DNA of 43,638 bases. Source: Parvularculaceae bacterium. GTDB taxonomy: Bacteria > Pseudomonadota > Alphaproteobacteria > Caulobacterales > Parvularculaceae. The stretch spans positions 1 to 43,638 of the forward strand of contig JAJFFU010000152.1 of the NCBI GenBank assembly GCA_021776465.1. Direction: 5' to 3'. The stretch's first letter is position 1. Each line of letters begins with the position of its first letter. The position numbers and the translations under genes were made by a program. The notes below the pieces were generated by a model that was given only the letters and a program-made list of their open reading frames with translations, searched no databases and had not been told where the DNA came from. Positions 13,804 through 20,567 of the stretch are shown piece after piece.

Positions 13804-15168
13804 ATGCTCTCTCGATTCCTACTCCCGCTGCTGCTGTTTATCCTCTCAGCGCTCCCCGCCGCCGCTCAGCGTTCCGTTCTCGTGATCCTGATCGACGATA
13901 TCGGCCTCGACACCGTCGGAGCGTTCGCGCCTCACGTGGCCCCCGGGCTGCAGCCAGGCTCGACGCCGAACCTCGACTCGCTCGCCGCCGGCGGCCTCAT
14001 GTTCACGAACGCGATCGTCTCGCCTCTCTGCTCGCCGACTCGAGCCGAGCTCCTCACGGGCCGGTACGGGTTGCGAACGAAAATCGGGGCGATCATCAAC
14101 GAGACGACGATCGCGCTCAGCCTCTCCGAGCTCACGATCCCCGAAATGCTCGACGTCGGTCTCGCTCAGCCGGTCTACGATCACGCGACGTTCGGGAAAT
14201 GGCATCTCGGGAACTCGAGCGTCGGCGGGACGGCGGCCGCTCTCACCGCGGGATTCAATCACCACGACGGATCAGTCGGCAATCACGGCAGCTCGGGCTA
14301 TGTCGACTGGGAAAAGGTGATCGACGGCCGAGTTCTGCCCGAGCACACGTTCTCGACGACCTATCTCACCGATCAGGCGTGCGCCTGGATGAACGAGCGA
14401 GCCGGCGTGCCTTTCTTCGCGCTGCTCTCCTACACCGCGGCGCATACTCCGCTCGAGCGGCCCGAGCCGCCAACGCTCGCGCCGGTCTACGGCGACCTGC
14501 CAGCTGAGAGGCCGCCGGTCGGCGTGTTCGATCGAGACTATTTTCTCGCCATGGTCGAGGCGGTCGACACTGAGCTCGGCCGGCTGATCTCCGAGATCGA
14601 CCCTGAGGTCCTGGCGACGACGATGATCGTGATCCTCGGCGACAACGGCGCCCGAGGAGACTTGCTCTCACCCCCGCTCGATCCGGATCACGGAAAGTCG
14701 ACGCTGTACCAGCTCGGGATTCGAGTTCCCATGATCGTATGGGGCGCCGGCGTCAGGGTCGGAGTCGAGCCGACGCTCGTCGCCGGCGTCGACTTGTACG
14801 CAACGGTCGCAGCGATCGCCGGCGTCGACCTGGCCGCGATCCCCGTCCTCGAGGAGCGGATTCTCGACTCGGTGAACCTGCTGCCGCTGATCGAGGGAAC
14901 GGACCTCAGCCCGCCGCGCGAATGGGTCTACGCCTCGAGGTTCGTGAACGGCGATCCCGAGGATCGGGTCGGCCGGTGCGCGCAAAATATCGAGGGCTGG
15001 AAGGTTCACAAGAACCTCAGCCTGCCTTGGGAGCTGTTCAATCTGAACGACGACCCGCTCGAGGCCGTGAACCTGAAAGACGGCGATATGACTCCCGAGG
15101 AGCAGCTGCAGTTCGACGATCTGAAAGGCAAGATCCTCGCGCTCAGGCGATCCGCTCTCGCGGAGTGA
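13804..15168 (+). CDS. Exported formylglycine-dependent sulfatase, 454 aa
   Basis: A type I sulfatase (alkaline-phosphatase superfamily). Residues 1-21 are a signal peptide (MLSRFLLPLLLFILSALPAAA). The maturation motif C76-S-P-T-R80 is the C-x-P-x-R signature converted to formylglycine by a host enzyme. Metal and catalytic residues look complete: D31/D32 (LILIDDIG), GKWHLG at 131-136, H213 (AAHTP), D279/N280 (GDNG) and K297. It should cleave sulfate esters of sugars outside the cytoplasm. The start is decided by a GGAG site and the signal peptide. It is on the plus strand, unlike most phage genes. A minus-strand terminator lies just after it. Confidence 0.95.
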   Translation: MLSRFLLPLLLFILSALPAAAQRSVLVILIDDIGLDTVGAFAPHVAPGLQPGSTPNLDSLAAGGLMFTNAIVSPLCSPTRAELLTGRYGLRTKIGAIINETTIALSLSELTIPEMLDVGLAQPVYDHATFGKWHLGNSSVGGTAAALTAGFNHHDGSVGNHGSSGYVDWEKVIDGRVLPEHTFSTTYLTDQACAWMNERAGVPFFALLSYTAAHTPLERPEPPTLAPVYGDLPAERPPVGVFDRDYFLAMVEAVDTELGRLISEIDPEVLATTMIVILGDNGARGDLLSPPLDPDHGKSTLYQLGIRVPMIVWGAGVRVGVEPTLVAGVDLYATVAAIAGVDLAAIPVLEERILDSVNLLPLIEGTDLSPPREWVYASRFVNGDPEDRVGRCAQNIEGWKVHKNLSLPWELFNLNDDPLEAVNLKDGDMTPEEQLQFDDLKGKILALRRSALAE

Positions 15169-15171
15169 ACA

Positions 15172-15207
15172 TAAAAAGGCCGGCGCCCGCTTCCATGGAC
15201 GCCGGCC
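15172..15207 (-). terminator. Rho-independent terminator, minus strand
   Basis: An 8-bp stem (15178-15185 ggccggcg with 15200-15207 cgccggcc) is followed, in the minus direction, by five U residues (15173-15177). It ends the minus-strand transcript of the 15228-15776 gene and sits right behind the convergent sulfatase gene; on the plus strand it lacks a T-run. Confidence 0.8.
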
Positions 15208-15227
15208 CCCCCTTGCTACTGCAAAGC

Positions 15228-15776
15228 CTAGCTCGCGGCAGTTGCCGTGCCGTTGAGCCTGACGTCGCAGGAGGTGGTAGCAGCCGCTCGAGCTACTGTG
15301 CTGGCGCCGATCAGGTGATTTCCGGACGAGCTCACCGTGACCTCGCCGGCGCCGTTGTTCCAGTAGAGCAGCTCACCGACCGAGATATCGTCCGCGGCCG
15401 TCTTCGGCAAATTGTGAATCCCGGTCAAGATCAGCACCGCCGGCAATCCCGAGCCGACGGTTGCCTTGACGACTCCGAACAGATCGCCGAGTAGCAAGCC
15501 GTCGCCGCCGGTGAGCGCCGCGCCTGCTGTGAAGTCGAGCTCATAGCCGAGCAGGGATTTCGCCTGCTCGGCGAACAGGAGCAGCAGAGCGGCCTGGAGC
15601 TGAGTCTCGTCGGTGTCGGTGAGCGTGAGGCCCTGAGCCTCGATCACCGTCGCGAGCTCGGTCTGCACCGCGTTCAGCCACTTCGCGCCGACGATCGTCG
15701 AGGCGATGTTCGCGAACGGGTTTCCGTTCTGAAACCGATTCGTCGCCGTTGCGCCCGGGGTGTCGATTCTGTGCAT
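15228..15776 (-). CDS. Tail-fibre-type protein with DUF2190-like C-terminal domain, 182 aa
   Basis: The N-terminus MHRIDTPGA and the following helical segment match the N-terminus of the 422-residue fibre at 23759-25027 (MHRTDAPGN; both continue WxxEL..xIE..G..L...D.TQL.AAL), so it likely attaches to the same part of the tail. The C-terminal half (GVVKATVGSGLP...LPKTAADDISVGELLYWNNGAGEVTVSSSGNHLIG) resembles DUF2190 head/fibre domains. The adjacent minus-strand terminator closes its transcript. The function as a receptor-binding or decoration protein is inferred. Confidence 0.7.
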   Translation of the reverse strand: MHRIDTPGATATNRFQNGNPFANIASTIVGAKWLNAVQTELATVIEAQGLTLTDTDETQLQAALLLLFAEQAKSLLGYELDFTAGAALTGGDGLLLGDLFGVVKATVGSGLPAVLILTGIHNLPKTAADDISVGELLYWNNGAGEVTVSSSGNHLIGASTVARAAATTSCDVRLNGTATAAS

Positions 15777-15807
15777 GCCGAGAGGATCCCAGCCCGAGGC
15801 CCGAAAT

Positions 15808-16299
15808 TCAATCCCGGCGCCGACTCTGCAGATAGAGCTGGCCGACCTTGATCGTCTGCCAGTAGGCCTCGCTCGGCTTGACCCCTGAGTCGCTCTCGAT
15901 CTGTTTGGGGTCGAACTTGGCTTTGATCTGAGCCCTGATCTCGAACGTCAGGAGAGCCCAGCATTCCCCGCAAAATGGGGCATCGGCCGGGACCTTTTCG
16001 GCGCAAGACTTGTTCGCGCACGGGCTGAGGCGGTCTCGCCGGCGCCAGGCGTCAGCCTGAGAGCAGTGCGCGAAATGCGACTCGAGCCTCAGTTCTCCCC
16101 GCTTCTCGAGCGCCGAGTCGTAGTGCAGGGGCATCGCCTTCGATCGGCCGGGCAGCTTCACGAATACGATCCGATCGCCGCACGTGCCGCAGTTGGAAGT
16201 TTCGAAAGGCCGCTCGACTTTGAAGTCGACGCGGCCCCTCGGTGCGCTCTTTGGCTTGCGCTCGATTGGGTCTTCCCCGAATAGGTTCTGCTGGCTCAC
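15808..16299 (-). CDS. Zinc-ribbon protein, GTG start, 163 aa
   Basis: The GTG at 16297-16299 overlaps the preceding stop (GTGA). The protein begins MSQQNLFGEDPIERKP. It contains NCGTCG at about residues 36-41, a central CSQ/CANKSC cluster, and CGEC, probably two zinc sites. The mix of zinc ribbons with basic stretches resembles DNA-binding accessory proteins, but no known family was recognised. Confidence 0.75.
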   Translation of the reverse strand: MSQQNLFGEDPIERKPKSAPRGRVDFKVERPFETSNCGTCGDRIVFVKLPGRSKAMPLHYDSALEKRGELRLESHFAHCSQADAWRRRDRLSPCANKSCAEKVPADAPFCGECWALLTFEIRAQIKAKFDPKQIESDSGVKPSEAYWQTIKVGQLYLQSRRRD

Positions 16300-16775
16300 C
16301 GCTTGAGCATAAGAACCTGACCGGTCCCGAGTAGCTGAGGCTCGAGCTGCTCGGCGATCGTGACCCCGAGTTCGGGAACGACGACGTCGGCCAGAAACTC
16401 TCGCTCGAGCGTTGAGATCCCGATCGCGACGGCCTCGAGCTTTGCGTACACGAGAAGTTTGACCTGGCGCCAGCGCTGACGGTCCGCCTGCTCGAGCGCC
16501 TTGAGCCCGCCGGCATTCGATCGGACCTGACCGCCTGCCGTGTACTTGATTTCGGGGTCGTCGGGATCGGGATAGGGAACGACGAGCCGAACCTGACGAA
16601 CGACTCCCGGCGTCATTTCGCTCTCGATCTTGAACTCGAGAATATGCTGCCGAGAGTCGTCGTCCCAGGCGGACGCGAAGCCGGTCGCGCCGTAGGAGCG
16701 CAGCAGCTTTTCGAGTTCCGCCCGGGTCTTTGTGGTTGTGACCGCTGTTTCACGCGCATAGCGGCCACGGCTCAT
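16296..16775 (-). CDS. Conserved phage protein of unknown function, 159 aa
   Basis: Begins MSRGRYARETAVTTTKTRAELEKLLRSYGATGFASAW. This N-terminus (YARET..VxxxKTRAELE.LL..YGA) and the alternating hydrophobic strand VRLVVPYPD are typical of a conserved phage/prophage protein whose function is unknown. The C-terminal half is helical (LEQADRQRWRQVKLLVYAKLEAV). Coupled to the zinc-ribbon protein by GTGA and 3 bases from the next gene upstream. Confidence 0.8.
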   Translation of the reverse strand: MSRGRYARETAVTTTKTRAELEKLLRSYGATGFASAWDDDSRQHILEFKIESEMTPGVVRQVRLVVPYPDPDDPEIKYTAGGQVRSNAGGLKALEQADRQRWRQVKLLVYAKLEAVAIGISTLEREFLADVVVPELGVTIAEQLEPQLLGTGQVLMLKR

Positions 16776-16778
16776 CGA

Positions 16779-17222
16779 TCAGCCCTCATCGGCGTCACCT
16801 TCGAACGGGAGAGTCGCGGCCGTCTTGCAAACGAGGACGACGTCGGCCTCGAACACTTGGCCGGCATCCATCGCGAGGCGCATGCCAACGAACGCGATCG
16901 TCTTCTCACGATCCTCGAACGCGAACTCGATGCTGCAGGCGATCGACGAGCCGGAACCCTGAGCCCACTTCGCCCCCTTGAGGAAGCAATCAGCCTCGAA
17001 CGCTTCGCCGCCGCCCTCGGGGCCCGGGTCGATCGTGACGCGCATTCGCTCGCCGTTCGTCGCGGTCGCGAACTCCACGAACTCGGAGATCGGATCGCCG
17101 ATCACATCGACCGAGGCCTTGAGAACGCTCTGATCCTTGACCTCTCCGGTGCTGTCGAGTTTCGAGGGTTTCCAGTCGAAGCCCTTAATCAGGAACCGGC
17201 CGCTGTACTTCAATTCGCTCAT
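16779..17222 (-). CDS. Hypothetical protein, 147 aa
   Basis: Start ATG overlaps the ParB-like stop (ATGA at 17219-17222). Mostly beta strands with many aromatic and acidic residues (MSELKYSGRFLIKGFDWKPSKL), ending in an acidic tail. No cysteine motif, signal or membrane segment. The coupling with the ParB-like gene suggests the two are co-expressed and might work together, for example in DNA binding; this is inference. Confidence 0.7.
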   Translation of the reverse strand: MSELKYSGRFLIKGFDWKPSKLDSTGEVKDQSVLKASVDVIGDPISEFVEFATATNGERMRVTIDPGPEGGGEAFEADCFLKGAKWAQGSGSSIACSIEFAFEDREKTIAFVGMRLAMDAGQVFEADVVLVCKTAATLPFEGDADEG

Positions 17223-18892
17223 CGTTTCGCCTTCCGTTTCGCCTTGGTTTTACGAGTCGCCTTTTTCTTGGCGGCCTTCTTGGCCGGCTTCGCAGGCGCC
17301 GCTTTTTTCTTGGGATCCCTGAGCAGCTGCAGCCGCTTCGAAGGCTGCACCGCCTCTTTCGAGAGACGCTCGAGCTCGCGCTCATTGAACCCGAGAATCT
17401 CGTTCCAAACGAACGCGGCCTCGGCGTCCTGCTCTTTTCGAGCGTGAGCGTTCTTTGTGAGCGCCTTACAAATGCGGCCCTTGATCAGAGTCCAGGCGTG
17501 CGCGGAAGCGTCCGAGGCTCGGAACGCTTTTGCTCGAGCAGCGCCGGCGCTGGGAGTCAGATACTCGCCATCGGTCCCGTAGGCACTGACGAGCCTCTCG
17601 ACGATTCCGCGCCTGTGAAATGAGATCGCGTCGGCGATCTGCTGCCGAACGTGATCGATCCGCCAAGCGGCGCGCCGATCTTTGAGCGTTTCCTCGAGGC
17701 GCTTTTTCTCCTGATCCGGTTTTTCCTTCGGAGCGGCCGCGGCGCCCTTGGAACCCTTGGTCGAGGTCGCCGGCGTCGGCTTCGCGGCCTTGCCCTTAGC
17801 GCCCTTCGTTTTGACCCAGATCGTTTTTCCGGTGCGGCCGCCCGACACGACGAGAGCGCGCTGAGCGCCCTTGTCTGATTTCTTGGCCGGCTCCCACTTG
17901 TTGACGTCGAGCACGGACGGGGCGCCCTTGGCCGGCTTCTCGTTCCAGCTGAGCGGCTGCACGAGCGAGGGGGGACTGACGTCGCCGGCGTCTTTCGTGT
18001 GCTTGGCCCTCGAGTGCACGAGGAGCAGGTTCGAGCCGTCCTTTTCCTCAGCAGCCGCGACGACCTGCAGAACGTGAGCCTGACCCTTTTCGTGCCAGCA
18101 TTCGCGATCGAGGCAAACGGCCGAGTCGATCGGGTTCTCGGTTACAACGTCGTCGAACAGCCCGGGCGCGTTGCATGAGTTCTTAGTGCATCCGACGCAG
18201 GCGCCCGCCTTGGCGACGAGAGTCGCGTCCTCGAGATCCCACGGCGCCAGTGTGAGCCGGCCGGTGTACTCCCTCAGGTGAGCGGCGAACTCGGTCGGGT
18301 TCGGGGGCCCGTCCCAGTAGCCCTGCACGATTTCGAGCTGTTGATCGCCGGTCAGCGTCGCCAGGCCCTCGAGGAGAGCAACCGGCCAGCGCTCGATTTC
18401 GTGCTTGCCCTTGAGCGAGCCGTCGAGAATCTTCGGGTGCAGCGAGAGCAGGTTCGAGCGCCTCGAGACATAGCTCACGGCGCGGCCGAGTTGGGCTGCG
18501 AGATCGGTGATCGCCGCGGCGCGATCGCCGCCGAGCTTCTCGAGCAGCTCGGAAAGCATGCCGGCCTCATCGAGAGGCGTCAGGTCTTCCCGCTGGATCT
18601 GCTCGACGAGGTTCACGATCCTCGCCTCGTTGTCGTCCATCGAATCGCGGACGGTTGCGGGGACCTCTTTCAGACCGAGCTCGCGCGCGGCCAAGAGGCG
18701 CCGGTTTCCGATCACGGCCTCGTATTCGAATTTCCCGCTCGGCTTCTTCCGGAGTAGGAGCGGCTGCAGGATCCCCTGAGCTCGGATCGATTCTCGGAGG
18801 TCCTCGAGGTTGCGCGGTGCGCTCTTGCGGGGGTTGAGGCTCTTTGCGAGCGGACGGATTTTCGCCGTCGAGATCATCTTCGGTTCGGTCAT
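17219..18892 (-). CDS. ParB-like protein with Cys module and very basic tail, 557 aa
   Basis: Residues 5-110 are a ParB/Spo0J N-terminal domain (LNPRKSAPRNLEDLRESI, ILQPLLLRKKPSG, EAVIGNRRLLAARELGL, LVEQIQREDLTPLDEA). Residues 125-160 look like a helix-turn-helix (DLAAQLGRAVSYVSRRSNLL). Then comes a Cys module (CVGCTKNSC ... CLDRECWHEK) of the kind seen in plasmid/phage ParB-like proteins. The C-terminus is Lys/Ala-rich and ends in a histone-like basic tail. No ParA was seen in the window. It could be a partition-type or regulatory DNA-binding protein. ATG at 18890-18892. Confidence 0.85.
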   Translation of the reverse strand: MTEPKMISTAKIRPLAKSLNPRKSAPRNLEDLRESIRAQGILQPLLLRKKPSGKFEYEAVIGNRRLLAARELGLKEVPATVRDSMDDNEARIVNLVEQIQREDLTPLDEAGMLSELLEKLGGDRAAAITDLAAQLGRAVSYVSRRSNLLSLHPKILDGSLKGKHEIERWPVALLEGLATLTGDQQLEIVQGYWDGPPNPTEFAAHLREYTGRLTLAPWDLEDATLVAKAGACVGCTKNSCNAPGLFDDVVTENPIDSAVCLDRECWHEKGQAHVLQVVAAAEEKDGSNLLLVHSRAKHTKDAGDVSPPSLVQPLSWNEKPAKGAPSVLDVNKWEPAKKSDKGAQRALVVSGGRTGKTIWVKTKGAKGKAAKPTPATSTKGSKGAAAAPKEKPDQEKKRLEETLKDRRAAWRIDHVRQQIADAISFHRRGIVERLVSAYGTDGEYLTPSAGAARAKAFRASDASAHAWTLIKGRICKALTKNAHARKEQDAEAAFVWNEILGFNERELERLSKEAVQPSKRLQLLRDPKKKAAPAKPAKKAAKKKATRKTKAKRKAKR

Positions 18893-18947
18893 TGTTGCCC
18901 TAGCTTTCGTTCGGTCAGTGAGGAGAGTTCACGCGCTCTCGGATCGG

Positions 18948-19238
18948 TCAGCCGGTACTTCGCTCGTCGACGGCTTCCTTGAAACCCTTCCCGGCTCGGA
19001 ACCCGACCCGGTAGCCCTCGGCGATCTCGGCGTCGACGCCGCTCGAGAATGGAGAGCTGATCTTGCGTCCCTTGCGACGGCGCCGTTCGAAGGTGCCGAA
19101 ATTCGAGATCGTGCAGGATCCATCTTGCACGGTTCCCCGAATGATCGAGCCGACGACGCTCCGAACGAGTCGGTCGGCGTGTTGTTCGCTGACCTCCATG
19201 TCGGAAGCCACCATTTTCGCGAGGCCTGAGCGGTTCAT
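18948..19238 (-). CDS. HU/IHF-family DNA-binding protein, 96 aa
   Basis: Short, basic and one domain: MNRSGLAKMVASDMEVSEQHADRLVRSVVGSIIRGTVQDG, then ISNFGTFERRRRKGRK and GVDAEIAEG..VGFRAGKGFKEAV. These match the HU/IHF layout: N-terminal helices, the FGTF turn, and the GYRVGFRAGK beta-arm end. HU proteins bend DNA and can help replication, packaging or transcription. Located just before the ParB-like gene and after two hairpins upstream. Confidence 0.9.
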   Translation of the reverse strand: MNRSGLAKMVASDMEVSEQHADRLVRSVVGSIIRGTVQDGSCTISNFGTFERRRRKGRKISSPFSSGVDAEIAEGYRVGFRAGKGFKEAVDERSTG

Positions 19239-19344
19239 GGGCCCGAGCGTATCCGAAAATCCCCGATGGTTTGCGCCTTTTTCCCGGGGCGGGGTAGTGT
19301 TTTGAGCTGGGGACGCGGCCCCGGCAGAGCGAGCTCGCCATTGT

Positions 19345-19478
19345 CAGCCCCGCTCGGATCCTGAATCCCGTTCGGGGCTGCTTGATTCTCCTCGGAGGTT
19401 TGAAGACGCCTCTGTTTCTCAGAGTTCGTGAGGGCCGCCAACCGCAGAGCGGCCAGCCCTTCCCGGGGCTGGCCGCTC
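19345..19478. other. Two hairpins between 19239 and 19503
   Basis: This gene-free gap of 265 bases holds an 8-bp stem (19345-19352/19373-19380) and a perfect 13-bp stem (19447-19459/19466-19478) followed on the plus strand by gtttctattt. In the minus direction the second hairpin lies just after the 19504-19836 stop and could end that transcript, though it has no U-run on that strand. The promoter for the HU-ParB genes should lie in 19239-19446. Confidence 0.5.
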
Positions 19479-19503
19479 GTTTCTATTTGAGACCGCTCGA
19501 GCG

Positions 19504-19836
19504 CTAGGTGCCGGGGTCGCTCAGGCGATCGGAGAGCCCAAGCCACGCCGCCGAACGAACGTCAGCGATCGCACCGTTCAGATTTTGCGCGAGCAACATC
19601 CCGCCCGCGGCTCGGATCTGTTTCATTCGCGTCGCGAGAGCGTCTCGCTGCAGCGTGAGACTCTCCTCGGGTACGCCGGCGAGCGTCTGGATATAGAGCG
19701 CCGAGGCGGCCTCAGCAGCCAGCTCAGCACGCTCGAGCAGCGGAAGCGCGAACTGATCCGAGCTCGCTTTGAGACGGTTCGTGAGGTTCTTTTTGATCGT
19801 TCCCGCGAACCCCTCGATCACTTCCTCGAGATTCAT
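19504..19836 (-). CDS. Hypothetical helical protein, 110 aa
   Basis: Overlaps the stop of the lipoprotein gene (ATGA at 19833-19836). Ala/Leu-rich, with amphipathic helices and a possible coiled coil (LEEVIEGFAGTIKKNLTNRLKASS). No signal, no catalytic motif. The pairing with a small lipoprotein suggests an envelope-related unit, perhaps a lysis or spanin-like pair, but no family evidence is visible. Confidence 0.65.
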   Translation of the reverse strand: MNLEEVIEGFAGTIKKNLTNRLKASSDQFALPLLERAELAAEAASALYIQTLAGVPEESLTLQRDALATRMKQIRAAGGMLLAQNLNGAIADVRSAAWLGLSDRLSDPGT

Positions 19837-20114
19837 TCTGAGTCTCCCTCAGCCGGCAGCGGGGGATAGATGGCCTCGCCGACCTGAATCATGAAATCCC
19901 AGTCGGCGACCGCTTCGATCAGGGAGGCCCGGCCGAGCGGGTCGTTCACGAGTGCGGGGTCGGCCTCGACGTAAGCGATGAACCTCGGACCGATCAGGTC
20001 GTGAGTCGCTCGAGAGGCCTCGACCCAATCGCGCGCGGGTTGCGGGACGGTGACGCAGGCGGTCAGGGAGAGAGCCAGCAGGAGCGGAGTCATGAGTCGT
20101 GTCAAAATCTGCAT
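19833..20114 (-). CDS. Small lipoprotein, 93 aa
   Basis: MQILTRLMTPLLLALSLTACVTVP has a clean lipobox L-T-A-C with Cys20, typical of a lipoprotein that would be anchored after export. The rest is about 70 residues of soluble helical sequence. Small lipoproteins next to tail genes in phages can be Rz1-like outer spanins, but the sequence has none of the usual Pro-rich stretch. Coupled to the next gene by ATGA. Confidence 0.8.
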   Translation of the reverse strand: MQILTRLMTPLLLALSLTACVTVPQPARDWVEASRATHDLIGPRFIAYVEADPALVNDPLGRASLIEAVADWDFMIQVGEAIYPPLPAEGDSE

Positions 20115-20157
20115 AGTTGTTGCCCGTGTAAGGGTTTAGGGGTGACAGTCTCGGCGA

Positions 20158-20550
20158 TCACGCGATCGCGACTGTCGGGATTTCAAGCGAGAAGTCGAGC
20201 GGCTGAGGGCAGATCACGCTGTCGCCCGATACGTTTCGCTCGACGGTCATGAGCAGGACCCTCGAGCGGAATTTCTGAGTGCCGTTCGAGAACTGAACGA
20301 GGCCCTGCAGCTTCCACTGGCCGGCCGCGTCAATGTCCCCGCCGACCGTCGTGTACCTGAGCAGGCCGTCGGCGCCGTCCGTCACGAGAGTCGCCTCGCG
20401 GGTGAACGTTGTCCCGTTCGGCCTGGCGAAGATGATCGCGAGGCGCGCGGTCTCGCCGATGTTCACGACCTCGCCGGCGGGGTCGATGATCCTCAGCACG
20501 ATCTCGGTCCCGGTGTCGAACAGCTGCAGAACTTTGCTCAGGAATGCCAT
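20158..20550 (-). CDS. Tail-associated protein with C-terminal PLDF motif, 130 aa
   Basis: MAFLSKVLQLFDTGTEIVLRIIDPAGEVVNIGETARLAIIFARPNG... looks like an immunoglobulin-like or baseplate beta domain. The C-terminus PQPLDFSLEIPTVAIA is the same motif found three times in the neighbouring 743-residue protein and at the end of the gp48-like protein. It lies 17 bases downstream of the 743-residue gene. Probably a structural partner; exact role unknown. Confidence 0.75.
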   Translation of the reverse strand: MAFLSKVLQLFDTGTEIVLRIIDPAGEVVNIGETARLAIIFARPNGTTFTREATLVTDGADGLLRYTTVGGDIDAAGQWKLQGLVQFSNGTQKFRSRVLLMTVERNVSGDSVICPQPLDFSLEIPTVAIA

Positions 20551-20567
20551 ATCGGGCGCTAAGGGGG

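Noticed and set aside
18889-19341. A 150-codon minus-strand frame overlapping the HU gene.
   Set aside because: Its translation is Arg/Ser/Pro-rich and it overlaps a clear HU-family protein in another frame.
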